From the NCBI RefSeq assembly GCF_001029105.3, contig NZ_CP011807.3:4526001-4590000 (forward strand): a stretch of DNA of 64,000 nt, given 5' to 3'. A program made the position numbers and the translations under genes. Of this stretch, positions 41,120-52,569 are shown piece after piece. Below the pieces are notes generated by a model. It was not told the origin of the DNA. It did not search any database and was given only the letters and a program-made list of their open reading frames with translations. The DNA comes from Pandoraea faecigallinarum. GTDB lineage: Bacteria > Pseudomonadota > Gammaproteobacteria > Burkholderiales > Burkholderiaceae. Position 1 is the first letter of the stretch; each line of letters starts with the position of its first letter.

Positions 41120-41172
41120 CCTTTTGTTACATCCCGTCACCAGACGTCACGACCGGCGAGGTCTTGCGTGAC

Positions 41173-42087
41173 TTACGCGAACTGCGTCTGCGGTTCGAAC
41201 TGGAATCCGCGCGGGGCGTCCTCCGCACGCTCGAATGTAACGATTTCATAGGCTTGCTGTGCGAGAAGCTCGCGCAGCAGCTGGTTGTTCAAACCATGTC
41301 CCGACTTGTAGGCGGTATACGAGGCGAGCAGCGGATGACCCACCACATACAGGTCGCCGATGGCGTCGAGCATCTTGTGCTTCACGAACTCGTCGTCATA
41401 ACGCAGCCCGTCGTTGTTCAGGATGCGGTATTCATCGAGCACGATGGCATTGTCCATGCTGCCGCCGCGCGCCAGCCCCAGCTCGCGCAGCATTTCGACT
41501 TCATGAGCGAAGCCGAACGTACGCGCCCGCGCGATTTCCTTGGCATACGACGTATCAGCGAAGTCGACTTCAAGCGCCTGGCCCGTGCGGTCCACGGCCG
41601 GATGACGGAAGTCGATGGTGAACTTGAGGCGGAAGCCGTCGTACGGTTCGAGACGAGCGAGCTTGTCGCCTTCGCGAATCTCCACGGGCTTCGTCACGCG
41701 AATGAACTTCTTGGCGGCCGGTTGCTCTTCAATGCCCGCCGACTGAATCAGGAAAACGAACGTCGCCGCGCTGCCGTCCATGATCGGAATTTCTTCAGCA
41801 GTCACGTCGACATACAGATTGTCGATGCCCAACCCCGCGCACGCCGACATCAGATGTTCCACCGTGGACACCCGCGCACCATCCTTCTGCAACACCGACG
41901 CCAGGCGCGTGTCGCCGATCGCCATTGCCGAGGCCGGAATCTCCACAGGCGGATTCAGATCGGTACGGCAAAAGACGATGCCCGTGTCGGGCGGCGCCGG
42001 ACGCAGCGACAACTCGACCTTGCGACCGGAGTGCAAGCCGATGCCGACTGTCTTGGCGATGGATTTGAGAGTGCGCTGCTTAAGCAT
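41173..42087 (-). CDS. lpxC: UDP-3-O-acyl-N-acetylglucosamine deacetylase
   Basis: 304 residues. It is the committed zinc-dependent step of lipid A synthesis. N-terminal [20 protein letters not shown] and zinc-site motifs STVEHLMSA (His), [10 protein letters not shown] (His and Asp) and the basic-region [10 protein letters not shown] are present; the length is standard. It is last in the dcw run but is separated from ftsZ by 558 bp and has its own promoter at 42130. Confidence 0.98.
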   Translation of the reverse strand: MLKQRTLKSIAKTVGIGLHSGRKVELSLRPAPPDTGIVFCRTDLNPPVEIPASAMAIGDTRLASVLQKDGARVSTVEHLMSACAGLGIDNLYVDVTAEEIPIMDGSAATFVFLIQSAGIEEQPAAKKFIRVTKPVEIREGDKLARLEPYDGFRLKFTIDFRHPAVDRTGQALEVDFADTSYAKEIARARTFGFAHEVEMLRELGLARGGSMDNAIVLDEYRILNNDGLRYDDEFVKHKMLDAIGDLYVVGHPLLASYTAYKSGHGLNNQLLRELLAQQAYEIVTFERAEDAPRGFQFEPQTQFA

Positions 42088-42645
42088 GCTATTTATTAAA
42101 ACTATCAGACGCTAAGGATCATAGATCGAATTATATCAGATCGGCGCCGTCATCGCTGTGCCACAAACACAACGCTTCGTTACTAAACATTCCGAATCTT
42201 GCCTCATCGGACTGTCCCCGCCCATATCGCGATACGAAATAACATCTTCGCGAAAAAAGCATGGTTCCATCTTAGACGTCAGGCCATGGACCTGCGCGTC
42301 GAATCTTGTTCGGGGCACCCCGGCCGCTGCGACGGAGGCATGCCGCAACGGTCGGGGGGACAGATCCGCGAGACCGGGTCAGGGATCACGAACGCTTACC
42401 CGTAACGTCGTCATCTGTGACGCGTCGATACCTCTTGCGACTCTGGTTGTCGCAGCCACAAGGCATCTCCGTGCGTCACAACCTTGCCGTATCGTCGTTC
42501 GGACGCGTACCGAGGCGCGCCTTCCCCACGCCACGTGGCATGGTAGTCGGAGCGACGGCGAATCCTCACGACGACCTGCGTAGGTCTCGCGATTCCCAAG
42601 GTGCGGCGGCGCCGAGCACTGGCACCCGGCCCGCGCGCAACCCTG
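42088..42645 (-). other. gap between ftsZ and lpxC
   Basis: 558 bp. It contains the lpxC promoter (42130-42138) near one end. An AT-richer patch lies at about 42160-42280. A 70-codon frame at 42136-42348 has no ribosome-binding site or familiar composition, so I do not call a gene. Confidence 0.5.
42130..42138 (-). promoter_or_regulatory. extended -10 promoter of lpxC
   Basis: Minus-strand TGATATAAT (TGN-TATAAT extended -10) about 43 bp before the lpxC ATG. It fits a promoter with a weak or absent -35 and independent lpxC expression. Confidence 0.6.
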
Positions 42646-43836
42646 TCAGTCGGCTTGCTTGCGCAGGAACGCCGGAATGTCGTACGTGTCGACACCCTTT
42701 TCCTGCAACGCGGCAACGTGCGAGGCTGCGGTCTCGCGCGTGCTGCGCCACACGGCCGGCGTATCGAGCGCGCCGTAATCCGTACCGGCTGCCTGACCGA
42801 CGTTCGGCACGTGGCCGGTCGCAATCGGCATGTTGTCGGTACCGGTCTTGAGCAGCGTCATCGGTGCAGCAGCCTTCTTCGCCACGGCACGGCCCAGGCC
42901 GGTCGCCACGACGGTCACGCGCAGCGCATCGCCCATCTTGTCGTCGTAAACGGTACCGAAAATCACGGTCGCGTCTTCGGCGGCGTAGCTCTTGATGGTG
43001 TTCATCACTTCACGCGTTTCCGACAGACGCAGCGAACGCGATGCCGTGATGTTCACCAGCACGCCACGCGCGCCCGACAGGTCCACGCCTTCGAGCAGCG
43101 GGCTTGCCACCGCTTGCTCGGCGGCCAGACGTGCACGATCGACACCGGCCACCGTCGCCGTACCCATCATCGCCTTGCCCTGCTCGCCCATCACCGTCTT
43201 CACGTCTTCGAAGTCGACGTTCACGAGACCGTCGACGTTGATGATTTCGGCGATACCTGCCACGGCGTTATGCAGCACGTCGTCGGCGCACTGGAAGCAC
43301 TTGTCCATCTCGGCGTCGTCGCCCATGACTTCGAACAGCTTGTCATTGAGCACCACGATCAACGAATCGACGTTGTCTTCCAGTTCCTGCGCGCCCGTCT
43401 CGGCCACGCGCATACGCTTGCCGCCTTCGAACTCGAACGGCTTCGAAACCACGCCGACCGTCAAAATACCCATTTCCTTGGCGATCTGCGCCACCACCGG
43501 CGCCGCGCCCGTGCCCGTACCGCCGCCCATACCGGCGGTAATGAACACCATGTGCGCGCCACGCAGAGCGTCGGCCACACGCTCACGTGCCTCTTCCGCG
43601 GCGGCACGGCCCATTTCCGGCTTCGCGCCGGCCCCCAGACCGGTCTTGCCGAGCTGAATGTTGACGCCGGCCTGCGAGCGGCCCAGCGCCTGCGCGTCGG
43701 TGTTCATGGCGATGAATTCCACGCCTTGCACACCACGGTTGATCATGTGCTGGACGGCATTGCCGCCAGCGCCACCAACACCCACCACCTTGATGATGGT
43801 GCCGTTGGTTTCCGTTTCCAACATTTCAAAGTTCAT
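42646..43836 (-). CDS. ftsZ: cell division GTPase FtsZ
   Basis: 396 residues. It is the tubulin-like ring-forming GTPase of division. The G-box GMGGGTGTGAAP is at about residues 104-115, with VVGVGGAGGNAVQHM at the start and a T7-loop-type region before residue 220. The C-terminal binding peptide is present (DTYDIPAFLRKQAD), the site for FtsA, ZipA and ZapD. GGAGG precedes the ATG. It lies 112 bp after ftsA at the end of the dcw cluster. Confidence 0.98.
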   Translation of the reverse strand: MNFEMLETETNGTIIKVVGVGGAGGNAVQHMINRGVQGVEFIAMNTDAQALGRSQAGVNIQLGKTGLGAGAKPEMGRAAAEEARERVADALRGAHMVFITAGMGGGTGTGAAPVVAQIAKEMGILTVGVVSKPFEFEGGKRMRVAETGAQELEDNVDSLIVVLNDKLFEVMGDDAEMDKCFQCADDVLHNAVAGIAEIINVDGLVNVDFEDVKTVMGEQGKAMMGTATVAGVDRARLAAEQAVASPLLEGVDLSGARGVLVNITASRSLRLSETREVMNTIKSYAAEDATVIFGTVYDDKMGDALRVTVVATGLGRAVAKKAAAPMTLLKTGTDNMPIATGHVPNVGQAAGTDYGALDTPAVWRSTRETAASHVAALQEKGVDTYDIPAFLRKQAD

Positions 43837-43948
43837 AGCGCCTCCAGTGAATTAAAAGCAGATCCGGTACTGCGGGTCACGTGCCACTCGGGTAAGTCGC
43901 GCGTGTTTTCAACACCGAATCCACACCCCTCAAAAACCAAAAAACAGC

Positions 43949-45181
43949 TTAAAAATTGCTGAAGAACCAGTCGCGCATACGCGCCCAGACCTGGTTCGCC
44001 TGCCCCGACTGCACCGCGACCTTGCGTCCGCGCATGCGTTGGGAACGTCCTTCGAGCAGCAGGCCCATCGCCGTTGCATAGCGCGGGCTGCGCACCACGT
44101 CGGCAAGACCGCCTGCGTATTCCGGCACACCAATGCGCACCGGCTTGAGGAAGATGTCCTCGCCAAGCTCGACCATGCCCGGCATCATTGCCGCGCCGCC
44201 GGTGAGCACGATGCCCGAGGACAGCAACTCTTCGTAACCCGACTCGCGCACCACCTGCTGCACGAGCGAGAACAACTCTTCAACGCGCGGCTCGATCACC
44301 GCCGCGAGCGCCTGGCGCGAGAGCGTGCGCGGACCGCGCTCGCCGAGCCCCGGCACTTCGATCATTTCGTCCGGATCGGCCAGCGACTGCTTGGCGATGC
44401 CGTGCTGAATCTTGATGTCCTCCGCATCCGGCGTTGGCGTGCGAACGGCCATGGCGATGTCGCTCGTGATCTGGTCCCCGGCAATGGGAATCACGGCCGT
44501 GTGACGGATCGCGCCTTCGCTGAAGATCGCGATATCGGTCGTGCCGCCGCCGATGTCGATCAGCACCACGCCCAGTTCCTTTTCGTCTTCCGTGAGCACC
44601 GAGATGCTCGACGCCAGCGGTTGCAGAATCAGATCGTTGACTTCGAGGCCGCAACGGCGCACGCATTTCACGATGTTCTGCGCGGCCGACACCGCGCCGG
44701 TCACGATATGCACCTTCACTTCGAGACGGATACCGCTCATGCCGATCGGCTCGCGTACGTCCTCCTGACCGTCGATGATGAATTCCTGCGTGAGGATATG
44801 CAGTACCTGCTGATCGGTCGGAATGTTGATCGCCTTGGCCGTCTCGATGACGCGCGCCACATCCGCCTGCGTCACTTCCTTGTCCTTGATCGCCACCATG
44901 CCGCTCGAATTGAAGCTGCGGATATGGCTGCCGGCAATGCCGGTGAAGACGTTGGTGATCTTGCAGTCGGCCATCAGCTCGGCTTCTTCGAGCGCACGCT
45001 GAATGGACTGCACCGTGGCCTCGATGTTCACCACGACGCCCTTTTTCAGGCCCCGCGATTCGCTCTGGCCAAGGCCGATCACTTCATAGCGGCCTTCAGG
45101 GCGCAGTTCGGCCACCACCGCCACGACTTTCGACGTGCCGATATCGAGGGCGACCAACAGATCCTTGTAATCTTTGCTCAT
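43949..45181 (-). CDS. ftsA: cell division protein FtsA
   Basis: 410 residues. It is an actin-fold protein that tethers FtsZ to the membrane. The start MSKDYKDLLVALDIGTSKV includes phosphate-1 motif VALDIGTSKV. IDIGGGTTDIAIF (about 206) is phosphate-2. The C-terminal amphipathic helix WARMRDWFFSNF is present. ATG 45181 is used (the frame runs further upstream into ftsQ). The gap to ftsQ is 22 bp. Confidence 0.97.
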   Translation of the reverse strand: MSKDYKDLLVALDIGTSKVVAVVAELRPEGRYEVIGLGQSESRGLKKGVVVNIEATVQSIQRALEEAELMADCKITNVFTGIAGSHIRSFNSSGMVAIKDKEVTQADVARVIETAKAINIPTDQQVLHILTQEFIIDGQEDVREPIGMSGIRLEVKVHIVTGAVSAAQNIVKCVRRCGLEVNDLILQPLASSISVLTEDEKELGVVLIDIGGGTTDIAIFSEGAIRHTAVIPIAGDQITSDIAMAVRTPTPDAEDIKIQHGIAKQSLADPDEMIEVPGLGERGPRTLSRQALAAVIEPRVEELFSLVQQVVRESGYEELLSSGIVLTGGAAMMPGMVELGEDIFLKPVRIGVPEYAGGLADVVRSPRYATAMGLLLEGRSQRMRGRKVAVQSGQANQVWARMRDWFFSNF

Positions 45182-45203
45182 AGCGTGTGTAAGTCCTGAA
45201 GTC

Positions 45204-46037
45204 TCACTGGCTTCGCTTTGCCGGCGCGGCAGGTTTCGCTGCCGGCTTCTGCGAATCCCGCTTTTGCACGGGTGTCGCGGCAAGCTTCTTGGCCTGTTCT
45301 TCGCTCAAGAAACGCATGCCCGCGGCACGCACTGCAAAACCGTTCGGGTACCGCAGATCGGCATACTCGATCTGATTCCCCCAGCGTGCCGCCACCTGCG
45401 GATACGCCTGTACGAAGCGCCGGCTGCGCGTGGCGAGGGTCTCGGGGGTACGCTCCCGTCCCAGCGCCAGTTGCACGCCCCCTGCGAGCCGCACGCCCCA
45501 TGCGTAGCGATTCGACAGCGTGACCGCCTCGGGTTTCATGTTCAGCGGCGCGAACCATTTCACGAAGTCGTAGTACCGCGCCGTCACATCCTTCTCGCTG
45601 CCCGGCGGCCCCGCGAATTCCGGCAGCTTGCCGTCGTCCTCGGCTTCCGCCAGGTTGGCGGCGAACAACTCGCCATCCACACTCACCAAGCGGCCATCGT
45701 TCCAGGTGGCCAGCGGTTTGTATTCTTCGATCGTCACCGCCAGTTGATTCGGCCAGACACGCCGAACACTCGCATGGCGCACCCAGGGCACGGCTTCGAA
45801 CGCGGCCCGCGTGGCATCCAGATCGATCGTGAAGAAGTTGCCCTTGAGTCGCGAGACGGCATTCGCGCGCAAGGTCGGACCATTGATGTGGGATACATCC
45901 CCATCGATCTGAATCGCCTTGAGCGTGAAGACCGGACGCTGGATCAGCCAATGACCGCCCGCCGCGAGCGCCGCCAGCACGACGAGTGCGACGAGTGCAC
46001 TCGCGATGGCGTTGAGCAGGCGTACGTTGTGCCACAT
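45204..46037 (-). CDS. ftsQ: cell division protein FtsQ
   Basis: 277 residues. It is a bitopic inner-membrane protein: short cytoplasmic N-terminus, one membrane segment (ALVALVVLAALAAGGHWL, about 14-31), then a periplasmic POTRA domain (FTLKAIQIDGDVSHIN onward) and a beta domain containing WPNQLAVTIEEYKPLATWNDGRLVSVDGELF. It links FtsL/FtsB with later divisome proteins. A C-terminal Lys/Ala/Pro tail of about 35 residues is longer than in E. coli. Confidence 0.95.
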   Translation of the reverse strand: MWHNVRLLNAIASALVALVVLAALAAGGHWLIQRPVFTLKAIQIDGDVSHINGPTLRANAVSRLKGNFFTIDLDATRAAFEAVPWVRHASVRRVWPNQLAVTIEEYKPLATWNDGRLVSVDGELFAANLAEAEDDGKLPEFAGPPGSEKDVTARYYDFVKWFAPLNMKPEAVTLSNRYAWGVRLAGGVQLALGRERTPETLATRSRRFVQAYPQVAARWGNQIEYADLRYPNGFAVRAAGMRFLSEEQAKKLAATPVQKRDSQKPAAKPAAPAKRSQ

Positions 46038-46093
46038 GGCGATTTGCTTTCCGTATCAGGGCGTTCTTCAACGCGTTCAATGTTTTGCTCGGT

Positions 46094-47077
46094 TCACTCA
46101 GGCTTCCACTGCGCGTTCGGATGCAGATCGAGCGTCGCAGTTGCCAGAATTTCAACCACCAGGTCTTCATACGACAGGCCCGCCGCACGCGCCGAGATGG
46201 GCACGAGCGAGTGACCGGTCATTCCCGGCGACGTATTGATCTCCAACAGGTACGGCTTGTTGTCGCGCTTGCGCAGCATGACGTCGGCACGCGCCCAGCC
46301 ACGGCAGCCCAGCACGAGGTAGGCGCGCAACACGAGACGCTGCACCTCCTCCTGCAACGACACGGACAACGGCGGCGGGCATTCGTAGCGCGTGTCGTCC
46401 TTGAAATACTTGTTCTGGTAGTCGTAGTTCGCGTCCGGTGCAACGATGCGGATCACCGGAAGCGATCGGGCGGCATTTGCGCCCTTGGTGCCGATACCGA
46501 GCACCGGCACGGTCAGTTCGTCGCCATCGATGAATTCTTCGGCGAGCACGTCCGGATCGAGCGCCACGGCCTTCTCGAACGCGGCCTTCAGTTGCGAGGC
46601 TTCGGTCACCTTCGTCAGACCAATGGTCGAGCCCTCGCGTGAGGGCTTGACGATAAGCGGCAGGCCGAGGTCACGCGCAACGGCGTCGAAGTCGGTATCG
46701 GCGCTGAGCATCGTGAAGCGCGGCGTCGGCAGACCTTCGTTGATCCAGATGCGCTTGGTCATCTCCTTGTCCATCGCCAGCGCGGAAGCCAGCACGCCGC
46801 TGCCGGTGTACGGAATGCCAAGATGCTCCAACGCGCCTTGCAGCGTGCCGTCTTCGCCATAACGGCCATGCAGCGCGATGAATACGCGGTCGAACTTCTG
46901 CGCGGCGAGCGCGGCGAGATCGTTCATGCCGGTGTCGAAGGCATGCGCGTCCACCCCGCGATTACGCAGGGCTTCGAGCACGCCATTGCCCGAAATCAGC
47001 GAGATCTGACGCTCGGCCGAGCGCCCGCCCATCAGGACGCCAACCTTGCCGAAACGTTTCGGATCGAAAGCACTCAC
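46094..47077 (-). CDS. ddlB: D-alanine--D-alanine ligase
   Basis: 327 residues. It makes D-Ala-D-Ala for MurF. The ATP-grasp fold contains [17 protein letters not shown] (N-terminus), [16 protein letters not shown] (about 64-79), [14 protein letters not shown] and [17 protein letters not shown] (metal site, near the end). A GTG start at 47077 with AAGGAG 6 nt upstream is preferred. The murC stop is at 47079, so the two nearly abut. Confidence 0.96.
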   Translation of the reverse strand: MSAFDPKRFGKVGVLMGGRSAERQISLISGNGVLEALRNRGVDAHAFDTGMNDLAALAAQKFDRVFIALHGRYGEDGTLQGALEHLGIPYTGSGVLASALAMDKEMTKRIWINEGLPTPRFTMLSADTDFDAVARDLGLPLIVKPSREGSTIGLTKVTEASQLKAAFEKAVALDPDVLAEEFIDGDELTVPVLGIGTKGANAARSLPVIRIVAPDANYDYQNKYFKDDTRYECPPPLSVSLQEEVQRLVLRAYLVLGCRGWARADVMLRKRDNKPYLLEINTSPGMTGHSLVPISARAAGLSYEDLVVEILATATLDLHPNAQWKPE

Positions 47078-47078
47078 G

Positions 47079-48488
47079 TCAGACTCCTTGCTGAACTTGC
47101 AACTTGCCGGGCACCGCGCCGATGGAGCCGGCACCCATGGTGATAACGACGTCGCCCGCGCGGGCGACTTGCAGAATGGCGTCGGGCAGTTGCGCAACGT
47201 CTTCCACGAAAACCGGTTCCACCTTGCCGGCGACGCGCAACGCGCGCGCCAGCGCACGGCCGTCGGCGGCCACGATGGGCGCCTCACCGGCCGAGTACAC
47301 TTCGCCGAGTACCACGGCGTCGGCGTCCGAGAGCACCTTCACGAAGTCCTCGAAGCAATCGCGCGTTCGCGTGTAACGGTGCGGCTGAAAAGCCAGCACG
47401 ATGCGGCGTCCTGGGAACGCACCGCGCGCGGCGGAAAGCGTCGCCGCCATCTCGACCGGGTGATGGCCGTAGTCGTCGATGAGCGTGAACGCGCCCTCGC
47501 CACTCGACTTCGGCAGCGCGATGTCGCCATAACGCTGAAAACGCCGGCCGACGCCGTTAAATTCCGCCAGCGCCTGTTGAATCGCGGCGTCCGGCACTTC
47601 GAGTTCGGTCGCGATCGCGATGGCGGCCAGCGCATTGCGCACGTTGTGCTCGCCCGGCAAATTGAGGGTGATATCGAGCGGTGCGGCGCCCGCACCGAAC
47701 TGACGCAGCACCGTGAAGCGCATCTGTGCGCCATCGGCACGCACGTCGATGGCGCGCACCTGCGCGTCTTCCGACAGGCCGTAACGCACAATCGGCTTCG
47801 ACACGAACGGCAGAATCTCGCGCACATTCGGGTCGTCCACGCACAGCACGGCGATTCCATAAAACGGCAACCGCTGCGTGAACGCCACGAACGACTGTTT
47901 CAGACGGGCGAAGTCATGGCCGTACGTGTCCATGTGATCGGCATCGATGTTCGTGATGACTTCGATGACCGGGTTCAGGTTCAGGAACGATGCGTCCGAC
48001 TCGTCGGCCTCGACCACGATGAAGTCGCCGGTGCCGAGCTTCGCATTCGCCCCCGCGCTGTTCAGACGGCCGCCGATCACGAAGGTCGGATCCAGTCCGC
48101 CCTGTGCCAGCACGCTCGCCACGAGGCTCGTCGTGGTTGTCTTGCCGTGCGTGCCCGCGATGGCCACCCCCTGCTTCAGACGCATGAGTTCCGCGAGCAT
48201 CAGCGCGCGCGGCACGATCGGGATCTGACGGGCGCGGCCGGCGAGCACTTCCGGGTTGTCCGCCGTGATGGCGGTGGACACGACGATGGCGTCGGCGCCT
48301 TCGATGTGCTGCGCGGCATGGCCGCGCGCAATGCGCGCGCCAAGGCCGGCGAGGCGCTGCGTCACCGCGTTGTCGCCGAGGTCGGAGCCGCTCACCTGAT
48401 ACCCCAGGTTGAGCAGCACCTCGGCAATGCCGCTCATGCCCGCGCCGCCGATGCCGACGAAGTGAATGTGTTTGACGATGTGTTTCAT
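47079..48488 (-). CDS. murC: UDP-N-acetylmuramate--L-alanine ligase
   Basis: 469 residues. It adds L-Ala to UDP-MurNAc. N-terminal [17 protein letters not shown] nucleotide-binding motif, ATP-binding [11 protein letters not shown] (about 112-122), EADESD (about 176) and DDYGHHPVE (about 340) are typical. The gap to murG is 1 nt, showing tight coupling. Confidence 0.98.
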   Translation of the reverse strand: MKHIVKHIHFVGIGGAGMSGIAEVLLNLGYQVSGSDLGDNAVTQRLAGLGARIARGHAAQHIEGADAIVVSTAITADNPEVLAGRARQIPIVPRALMLAELMRLKQGVAIAGTHGKTTTTSLVASVLAQGGLDPTFVIGGRLNSAGANAKLGTGDFIVVEADESDASFLNLNPVIEVITNIDADHMDTYGHDFARLKQSFVAFTQRLPFYGIAVLCVDDPNVREILPFVSKPIVRYGLSEDAQVRAIDVRADGAQMRFTVLRQFGAGAAPLDITLNLPGEHNVRNALAAIAIATELEVPDAAIQQALAEFNGVGRRFQRYGDIALPKSSGEGAFTLIDDYGHHPVEMAATLSAARGAFPGRRIVLAFQPHRYTRTRDCFEDFVKVLSDADAVVLGEVYSAGEAPIVAADGRALARALRVAGKVEPVFVEDVAQLPDAILQVARAGDVVITMGAGSIGAVPGKLQVQQGV

Positions 48489-48489
48489 T

Positions 48490-49593
48490 TCAATCCTTGG
48501 CCAGAGCCGCGCACACGCGCGCCACTTGTTCGGTGGCGTCCGGCTTGGCGAGCGCCCTGGCTTTCTCTCCCATCGCGAGCAGCGATTCGCGCGTCTGACG
48601 GCGCAGCCACTCGGCCAGGGTCTCGACCGACAGCTCGCGCTGGTCGATCAGCGTTGCCGCGCCCTTGTCGGCGAGAAAACGCGCGTTCGTCGTCTGGTGA
48701 TCGTCGACCGCATGCGGGAACGGCACGAACAATGCCGCCACCCCTGCCGCCGCCACTTCGGCCACCGTCATCGCACCCGCCCGGCAGATCACCAGATCCG
48801 CCCCGGCGTAGGCCGCGACCATGTTGTCGATGAACGGCACGGCTTCGACCGTCACCCCCGCTGCGGCGTAATTCGCCTGCAACGTCTGAATATGTTTGAC
48901 GCCCGCCTGATGCGTGACCTGCGGACGTGCGTCGCGCGGCAACTTGGCCAGCGCCTTCGGCACGATCTCATTGAGCACCGTCGCGCCCAGACTGCCGCCC
49001 ACCACCAGAACGCGCAGCGGGCCGGTGCGTGCGTTGTAGCGCTCGGCCGGTGGCGTCATCTCGTCGAAGTCCGCGCGAATCGGATTGCCGACCCACTCCC
49101 CGCCCGCAATGGTGTCCGGAAATGCCAGCAGCACCTTGTCCGCCACGCGCGCGAGCACCTTGTTCGCCATCCCCGCGACCGAGTTCTGCTCGTGCAGCAC
49201 TAGCGGTCGGCCCAGCAACGACGCCATCATCCCTGCCGGAAACGTGATGTAACCGCCCATGCCGAGCACCACGTCCGGCCGGGCACGACGCAACGCGCCG
49301 AGGCTCTGCCAGAACGCGCGCAGCAGATTGAGCGGCAGCAGCAGCTTGGTCATCAGCCCCTTGCCGCGCAGCCCACCGAACTTCACGAACTCCATCGGAA
49401 TGTCGTACTTCGGCACGAGCGTCGCTTCCATGCCGGCCGGATTGCCGAGCCACACCACGCGCCACCCCTGCACCCGCAGGAAGTTGGCGACCGCGAGCCC
49501 CGGGAAGACGTGACCGCCCGTGCCGCCGGCCATGACCAGCAGCGTGCGTGTCTTCGTTTCCGGAGCCGGCATCGCGGTAGCGCGCTCGGTCAT
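48490..49593 (-). CDS. murG: UDP-N-acetylglucosamine--MurNAc-pentapeptide-lipid I GlcNAc transferase
   Basis: 367 residues. It turns lipid I into lipid II on the inner face of the membrane. The GT28-type motif [14 protein letters not shown] is at about 22-35, GGYITFPAG at about 122 and [31 protein letters not shown] at about 270, all MurG signatures. The ATG overlaps the ftsW stop (ATGA), with AGGAAAAG upstream. The frame extends further upstream into ftsW; the ATG at 49593 is used. Confidence 0.98.
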   Translation of the reverse strand: MTERATAMPAPETKTRTLLVMAGGTGGHVFPGLAVANFLRVQGWRVVWLGNPAGMEATLVPKYDIPMEFVKFGGLRGKGLMTKLLLPLNLLRAFWQSLGALRRARPDVVLGMGGYITFPAGMMASLLGRPLVLHEQNSVAGMANKVLARVADKVLLAFPDTIAGGEWVGNPIRADFDEMTPPAERYNARTGPLRVLVVGGSLGATVLNEIVPKALAKLPRDARPQVTHQAGVKHIQTLQANYAAAGVTVEAVPFIDNMVAAYAGADLVICRAGAMTVAEVAAAGVAALFVPFPHAVDDHQTTNARFLADKGAATLIDQRELSVETLAEWLRRQTRESLLAMGEKARALAKPDATEQVARVCAALAKD

Positions 49594-50858
49594 ACTTTTC
49601 CTCCCCGCATCAGCACGCGGTTTTCGTAATCCACCCGCAGCAGGATCGCCACGGCCACACAGTTGAGCAAGATGCCCGAGCCGCCGTAGCTCACCAGCGG
49701 CAACGTCAGCCCCTTGGTCGGCAGCAGGCCGAGGTTCACGCCCATGTTGATGAAGGTCTGCGCGCCCAGCCACACACCGACGCCCTTCGCGAGCAAGCCG
49801 GCGAACGTACGCTCGAGCGCGAGTGCCTGACGTCCGATCTCGAACGCGCGGCGCACCAGCCAGTAGAAGAGGAGAATGACGACCAGCACGCCCACGAAAC
49901 CGAACTCTTCGCCGATCACCGCAAGGATGAAGTCGGTGTGCGCTTCGGGCAGGTAATGCAGTTTTTCGATGCTCCCGCCGAGTCCGACACCCGTCCATTC
50001 ACCGCGCCCGAACGCGATGAGCGAGTGTGTGAGCTGATACGCCTTGCCGAGCGCGTAGTCTTCGCGCCAAGGATCGAGATAGGCAAAAATCCGCTCCCGG
50101 CGCCACGGCGACAGCCAGATCAGCATCGCGAAGGTGCCCACCGCCGTGAGCGCGAGTCCGCCGAACAGCCGTCCGTTCACGCCACCGAGGAACAGAATGC
50201 CCATCGCGATGGCCGCGACCACCATGAACGCCCCCATGTCCGGTTCCAGCAGCAGCAACATGCCGACGAACACCACGGCGATGCCCATCGGCAGGAAGCC
50301 CTTGCCGAAGCTCTGCATGAATTCCTGCTTGCGCACCGTGTAATTCGCGGCGTACAGCGTGACCGCGAGCTTCATGATTTCCGACGGCTGGAGGTTGAGT
50401 ATGCCGAACGGAATCCAGCGCTTCGAACCGTTCACGCCCTTGCCCACGTGCGGGATCAGCACGATCACCAGCAACAGCAACGCCAGCAGGAAGAGCTTGG
50501 GCGCGAGCCGGTCCATCGTCTTGACGGGAATCCGGAACGTGATGACCGCCGCCACCAGACCGATCGTGAGCGACACGATGTGACGGCCGAGGAAGTGGTA
50601 CGTCGAGTAACCGCTGTACTTGGGCGAGTCCGGCAGCGCGACCGACGCCGAATACACCATGACGAGGCCCAGCGACAGCAGCGAGATCACGACCCATACC
50701 AGCGCGTGATCGTATTCGAGCATGCGCGAGCGCGTCGGCTTGATGCTGCCGAGGGTGCGATTGGCGGCGGTCGTCGCGGCGCCCGGCGCCGTGGCCGTGC
50801 CGGCACCGGCGAAACCGGCCTGACGCTTCTTGCTGAAGAACGACTTGATACGGTTCAT
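49590..50858 (-). CDS. ftsW: septal peptidoglycan glycosyltransferase FtsW
   Basis: 422 residues. It is a SEDS-family polytopic membrane protein with about ten hydrophobic segments, partner of FtsI (PBP3). A cytoplasmic N-terminal tail of about 45 residues ([11 protein letters not shown]) precedes the first helix. SEDS signatures are [19 protein letters not shown] and the C-terminal [25 protein letters not shown]. It overlaps both murG and murD by 4 bp. Confidence 0.97.
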   Translation of the reverse strand: MNRIKSFFSKKRQAGFAGAGTATAPGAATTAANRTLGSIKPTRSRMLEYDHALVWVVISLLSLGLVMVYSASVALPDSPKYSGYSTYHFLGRHIVSLTIGLVAAVITFRIPVKTMDRLAPKLFLLALLLLVIVLIPHVGKGVNGSKRWIPFGILNLQPSEIMKLAVTLYAANYTVRKQEFMQSFGKGFLPMGIAVVFVGMLLLLEPDMGAFMVVAAIAMGILFLGGVNGRLFGGLALTAVGTFAMLIWLSPWRRERIFAYLDPWREDYALGKAYQLTHSLIAFGRGEWTGVGLGGSIEKLHYLPEAHTDFILAVIGEEFGFVGVLVVILLFYWLVRRAFEIGRQALALERTFAGLLAKGVGVWLGAQTFINMGVNLGLLPTKGLTLPLVSYGGSGILLNCVAVAILLRVDYENRVLMRGGKV

Positions 50859-52417
50859 AGCATCACCCCCGCGTCGGCGGCCAGGTCAACCACGGTGTCG
50901 CGAAATACCTGAGCGCGGTGCTCGTAGTTGCGGAACATATCGAAGCTCGCGCAGGCGGGCGAGAGCAGCACGGCGTCACCAGGCTGCGCCCGTTTCGCGG
51001 CTTCCCGCGTGGCGTCTTCGAGCGTCGGCGCATCGATCAGGTCGACGCCGGTGTCCGCCAGCGCTTCGCGCAGCAACGGCGCGTCGCGGCCGATCAGCAG
51101 CACGGCGCGCGCGTGATGGGCGACGGGATTGGCCAGCGGCGAGAAGTCCTGCCCCTTGCCGTCGCCACCGGCGATCAGGAGCAATGTCTTCTCCAGCCCG
51201 TTGATCGCCGCGACGGTCGCGCCGACGTTCGTGCCCTTGCTGTCGTCGTAGAACTCGACTTCATTGATCGTGGCAACGAGTTGCACGCGATGCGGCTCGC
51301 CGGGATATTCGCGCAGGCCGTGCAGCAACTTGGCGAGCGGCAGGTCGATCGCGCGCGTGAGCGCAAGCGCCGCCAGAGCGTTTGCCGCGTTGTGCTGACC
51401 GCGAATGCGCAGCGCGTCGGCCGGCATCAACCGCTTGCCCAGCACCTCGACGCTCGCTTGCGCCGCGCCGGCACCGGCCTTGCTGCGGCGCTTGGGCGCG
51501 GGCGGCGCGTCGTCGCGCGTGAACCCTTCGACCAGCCACGACATGCCGCCCTCCATCTCCAGCCCAAAGTCGCCCACCGCGTCGGGCTTGCCCGTGCCGA
51601 AGGTCACGACACTGGCCTCGGGCGAGGCGAAGGCGATGACGCGGGCGTCGTCGCGGTTGAGCACACGCACCGTGTGTTCACCGAAGATGCGCGCCTTGGC
51701 CTTGGCATAGGCGTCCATGTCGCCGTGCCAGTCCAGATGGTCCTGCGTGATATTGAGAATGGCGGCTGCGTCCGGCGCGAGCGAATGCGTCGTCTCCAAC
51801 TGGAAGCTGGACAGTTCGAGTACCCAGACGTCGGGCAGCGTCGCCTCGGCAATGCACTCGCTCAACCGGTCGAGCGCCGACGGGCTGATGTTGCCCGCCA
51901 CGGCCGTACGCTTGCCGGCCCGGCGGCACAGCAAACCCGTCAGGCTCGTGGTCGTGGTCTTGCCGTTCGTGCCCGTAATCGCGAGCACCTTCGGCGCGTA
52001 GCCGCTGGTCGCCTGCATATGGCGCAGCGCCTGGGCGAAGAATTCGATTTCGCCCCACACCGGAATGCCGCGCTCGGCGGCAACCGCCAGCAGCGCCGCC
52101 ACGTCCGGGGCGAGCGGCGACAGCCCGGGGCTGATGCCGATGAGTTCGATTTCCGCGAGCAGCGTGTCGACCTGATCGGCGAATGCGCCGCCCACGAACT
52201 CGGCCTGCGGCGCGTCGACGCGCAGCGTCGCCACGTTCGGTGGTGTCTCCGTGGACGCAAAGCGCGTGTCGGCTGCGCGCACACGGCAGCCGTAGCGCGC
52301 GCACCAACGCGCCATCGCCAGGCCGGACTCTCCCAGACCCAGGATCAGGACACGCGGTTGCCAGGATTCACCAAACTTCTCGCCGAACACGTCGCTCTTT
52401 CCCTTTAATCGATTCAA
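50855..52417 (-). CDS. murD: UDP-N-acetylmuramoylalanine--D-glutamate ligase
   Basis: 520 residues, a little longer than the ~440 of enteric MurD because of an insertion near residues 280-320. [17 protein letters not shown] (N-terminal), [14 protein letters not shown] (about 148) and [15 protein letters not shown] (about 390) are the motifs. It adds D-Glu to UDP-MurNAc-L-Ala. It overlaps ftsW. A 152-bp gap without a gene separates it from mraY. Confidence 0.96.
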   Translation of the reverse strand: MNRLKGKSDVFGEKFGESWQPRVLILGLGESGLAMARWCARYGCRVRAADTRFASTETPPNVATLRVDAPQAEFVGGAFADQVDTLLAEIELIGISPGLSPLAPDVAALLAVAAERGIPVWGEIEFFAQALRHMQATSGYAPKVLAITGTNGKTTTTSLTGLLCRRAGKRTAVAGNISPSALDRLSECIAEATLPDVWVLELSSFQLETTHSLAPDAAAILNITQDHLDWHGDMDAYAKAKARIFGEHTVRVLNRDDARVIAFASPEASVVTFGTGKPDAVGDFGLEMEGGMSWLVEGFTRDDAPPAPKRRSKAGAGAAQASVEVLGKRLMPADALRIRGQHNAANALAALALTRAIDLPLAKLLHGLREYPGEPHRVQLVATINEVEFYDDSKGTNVGATVAAINGLEKTLLLIAGGDGKGQDFSPLANPVAHHARAVLLIGRDAPLLREALADTGVDLIDAPTLEDATREAAKRAQPGDAVLLSPACASFDMFRNYEHRAQVFRDTVVDLAADAGVML

Positions 52418-52569
52418 ACAACCTACGAATGCATCGCTTCAACGACACCGATCTACTGCTATCGGCGCGAGCGGCCCTACCTTTAGTCGAACTTTGCGTG
52501 AAAGCGACTCCGCACTTCGGCGGCGTCGTGATCTCGTCTTCTGTATGCCTTCCTGCGCCGCGGGCGGCG

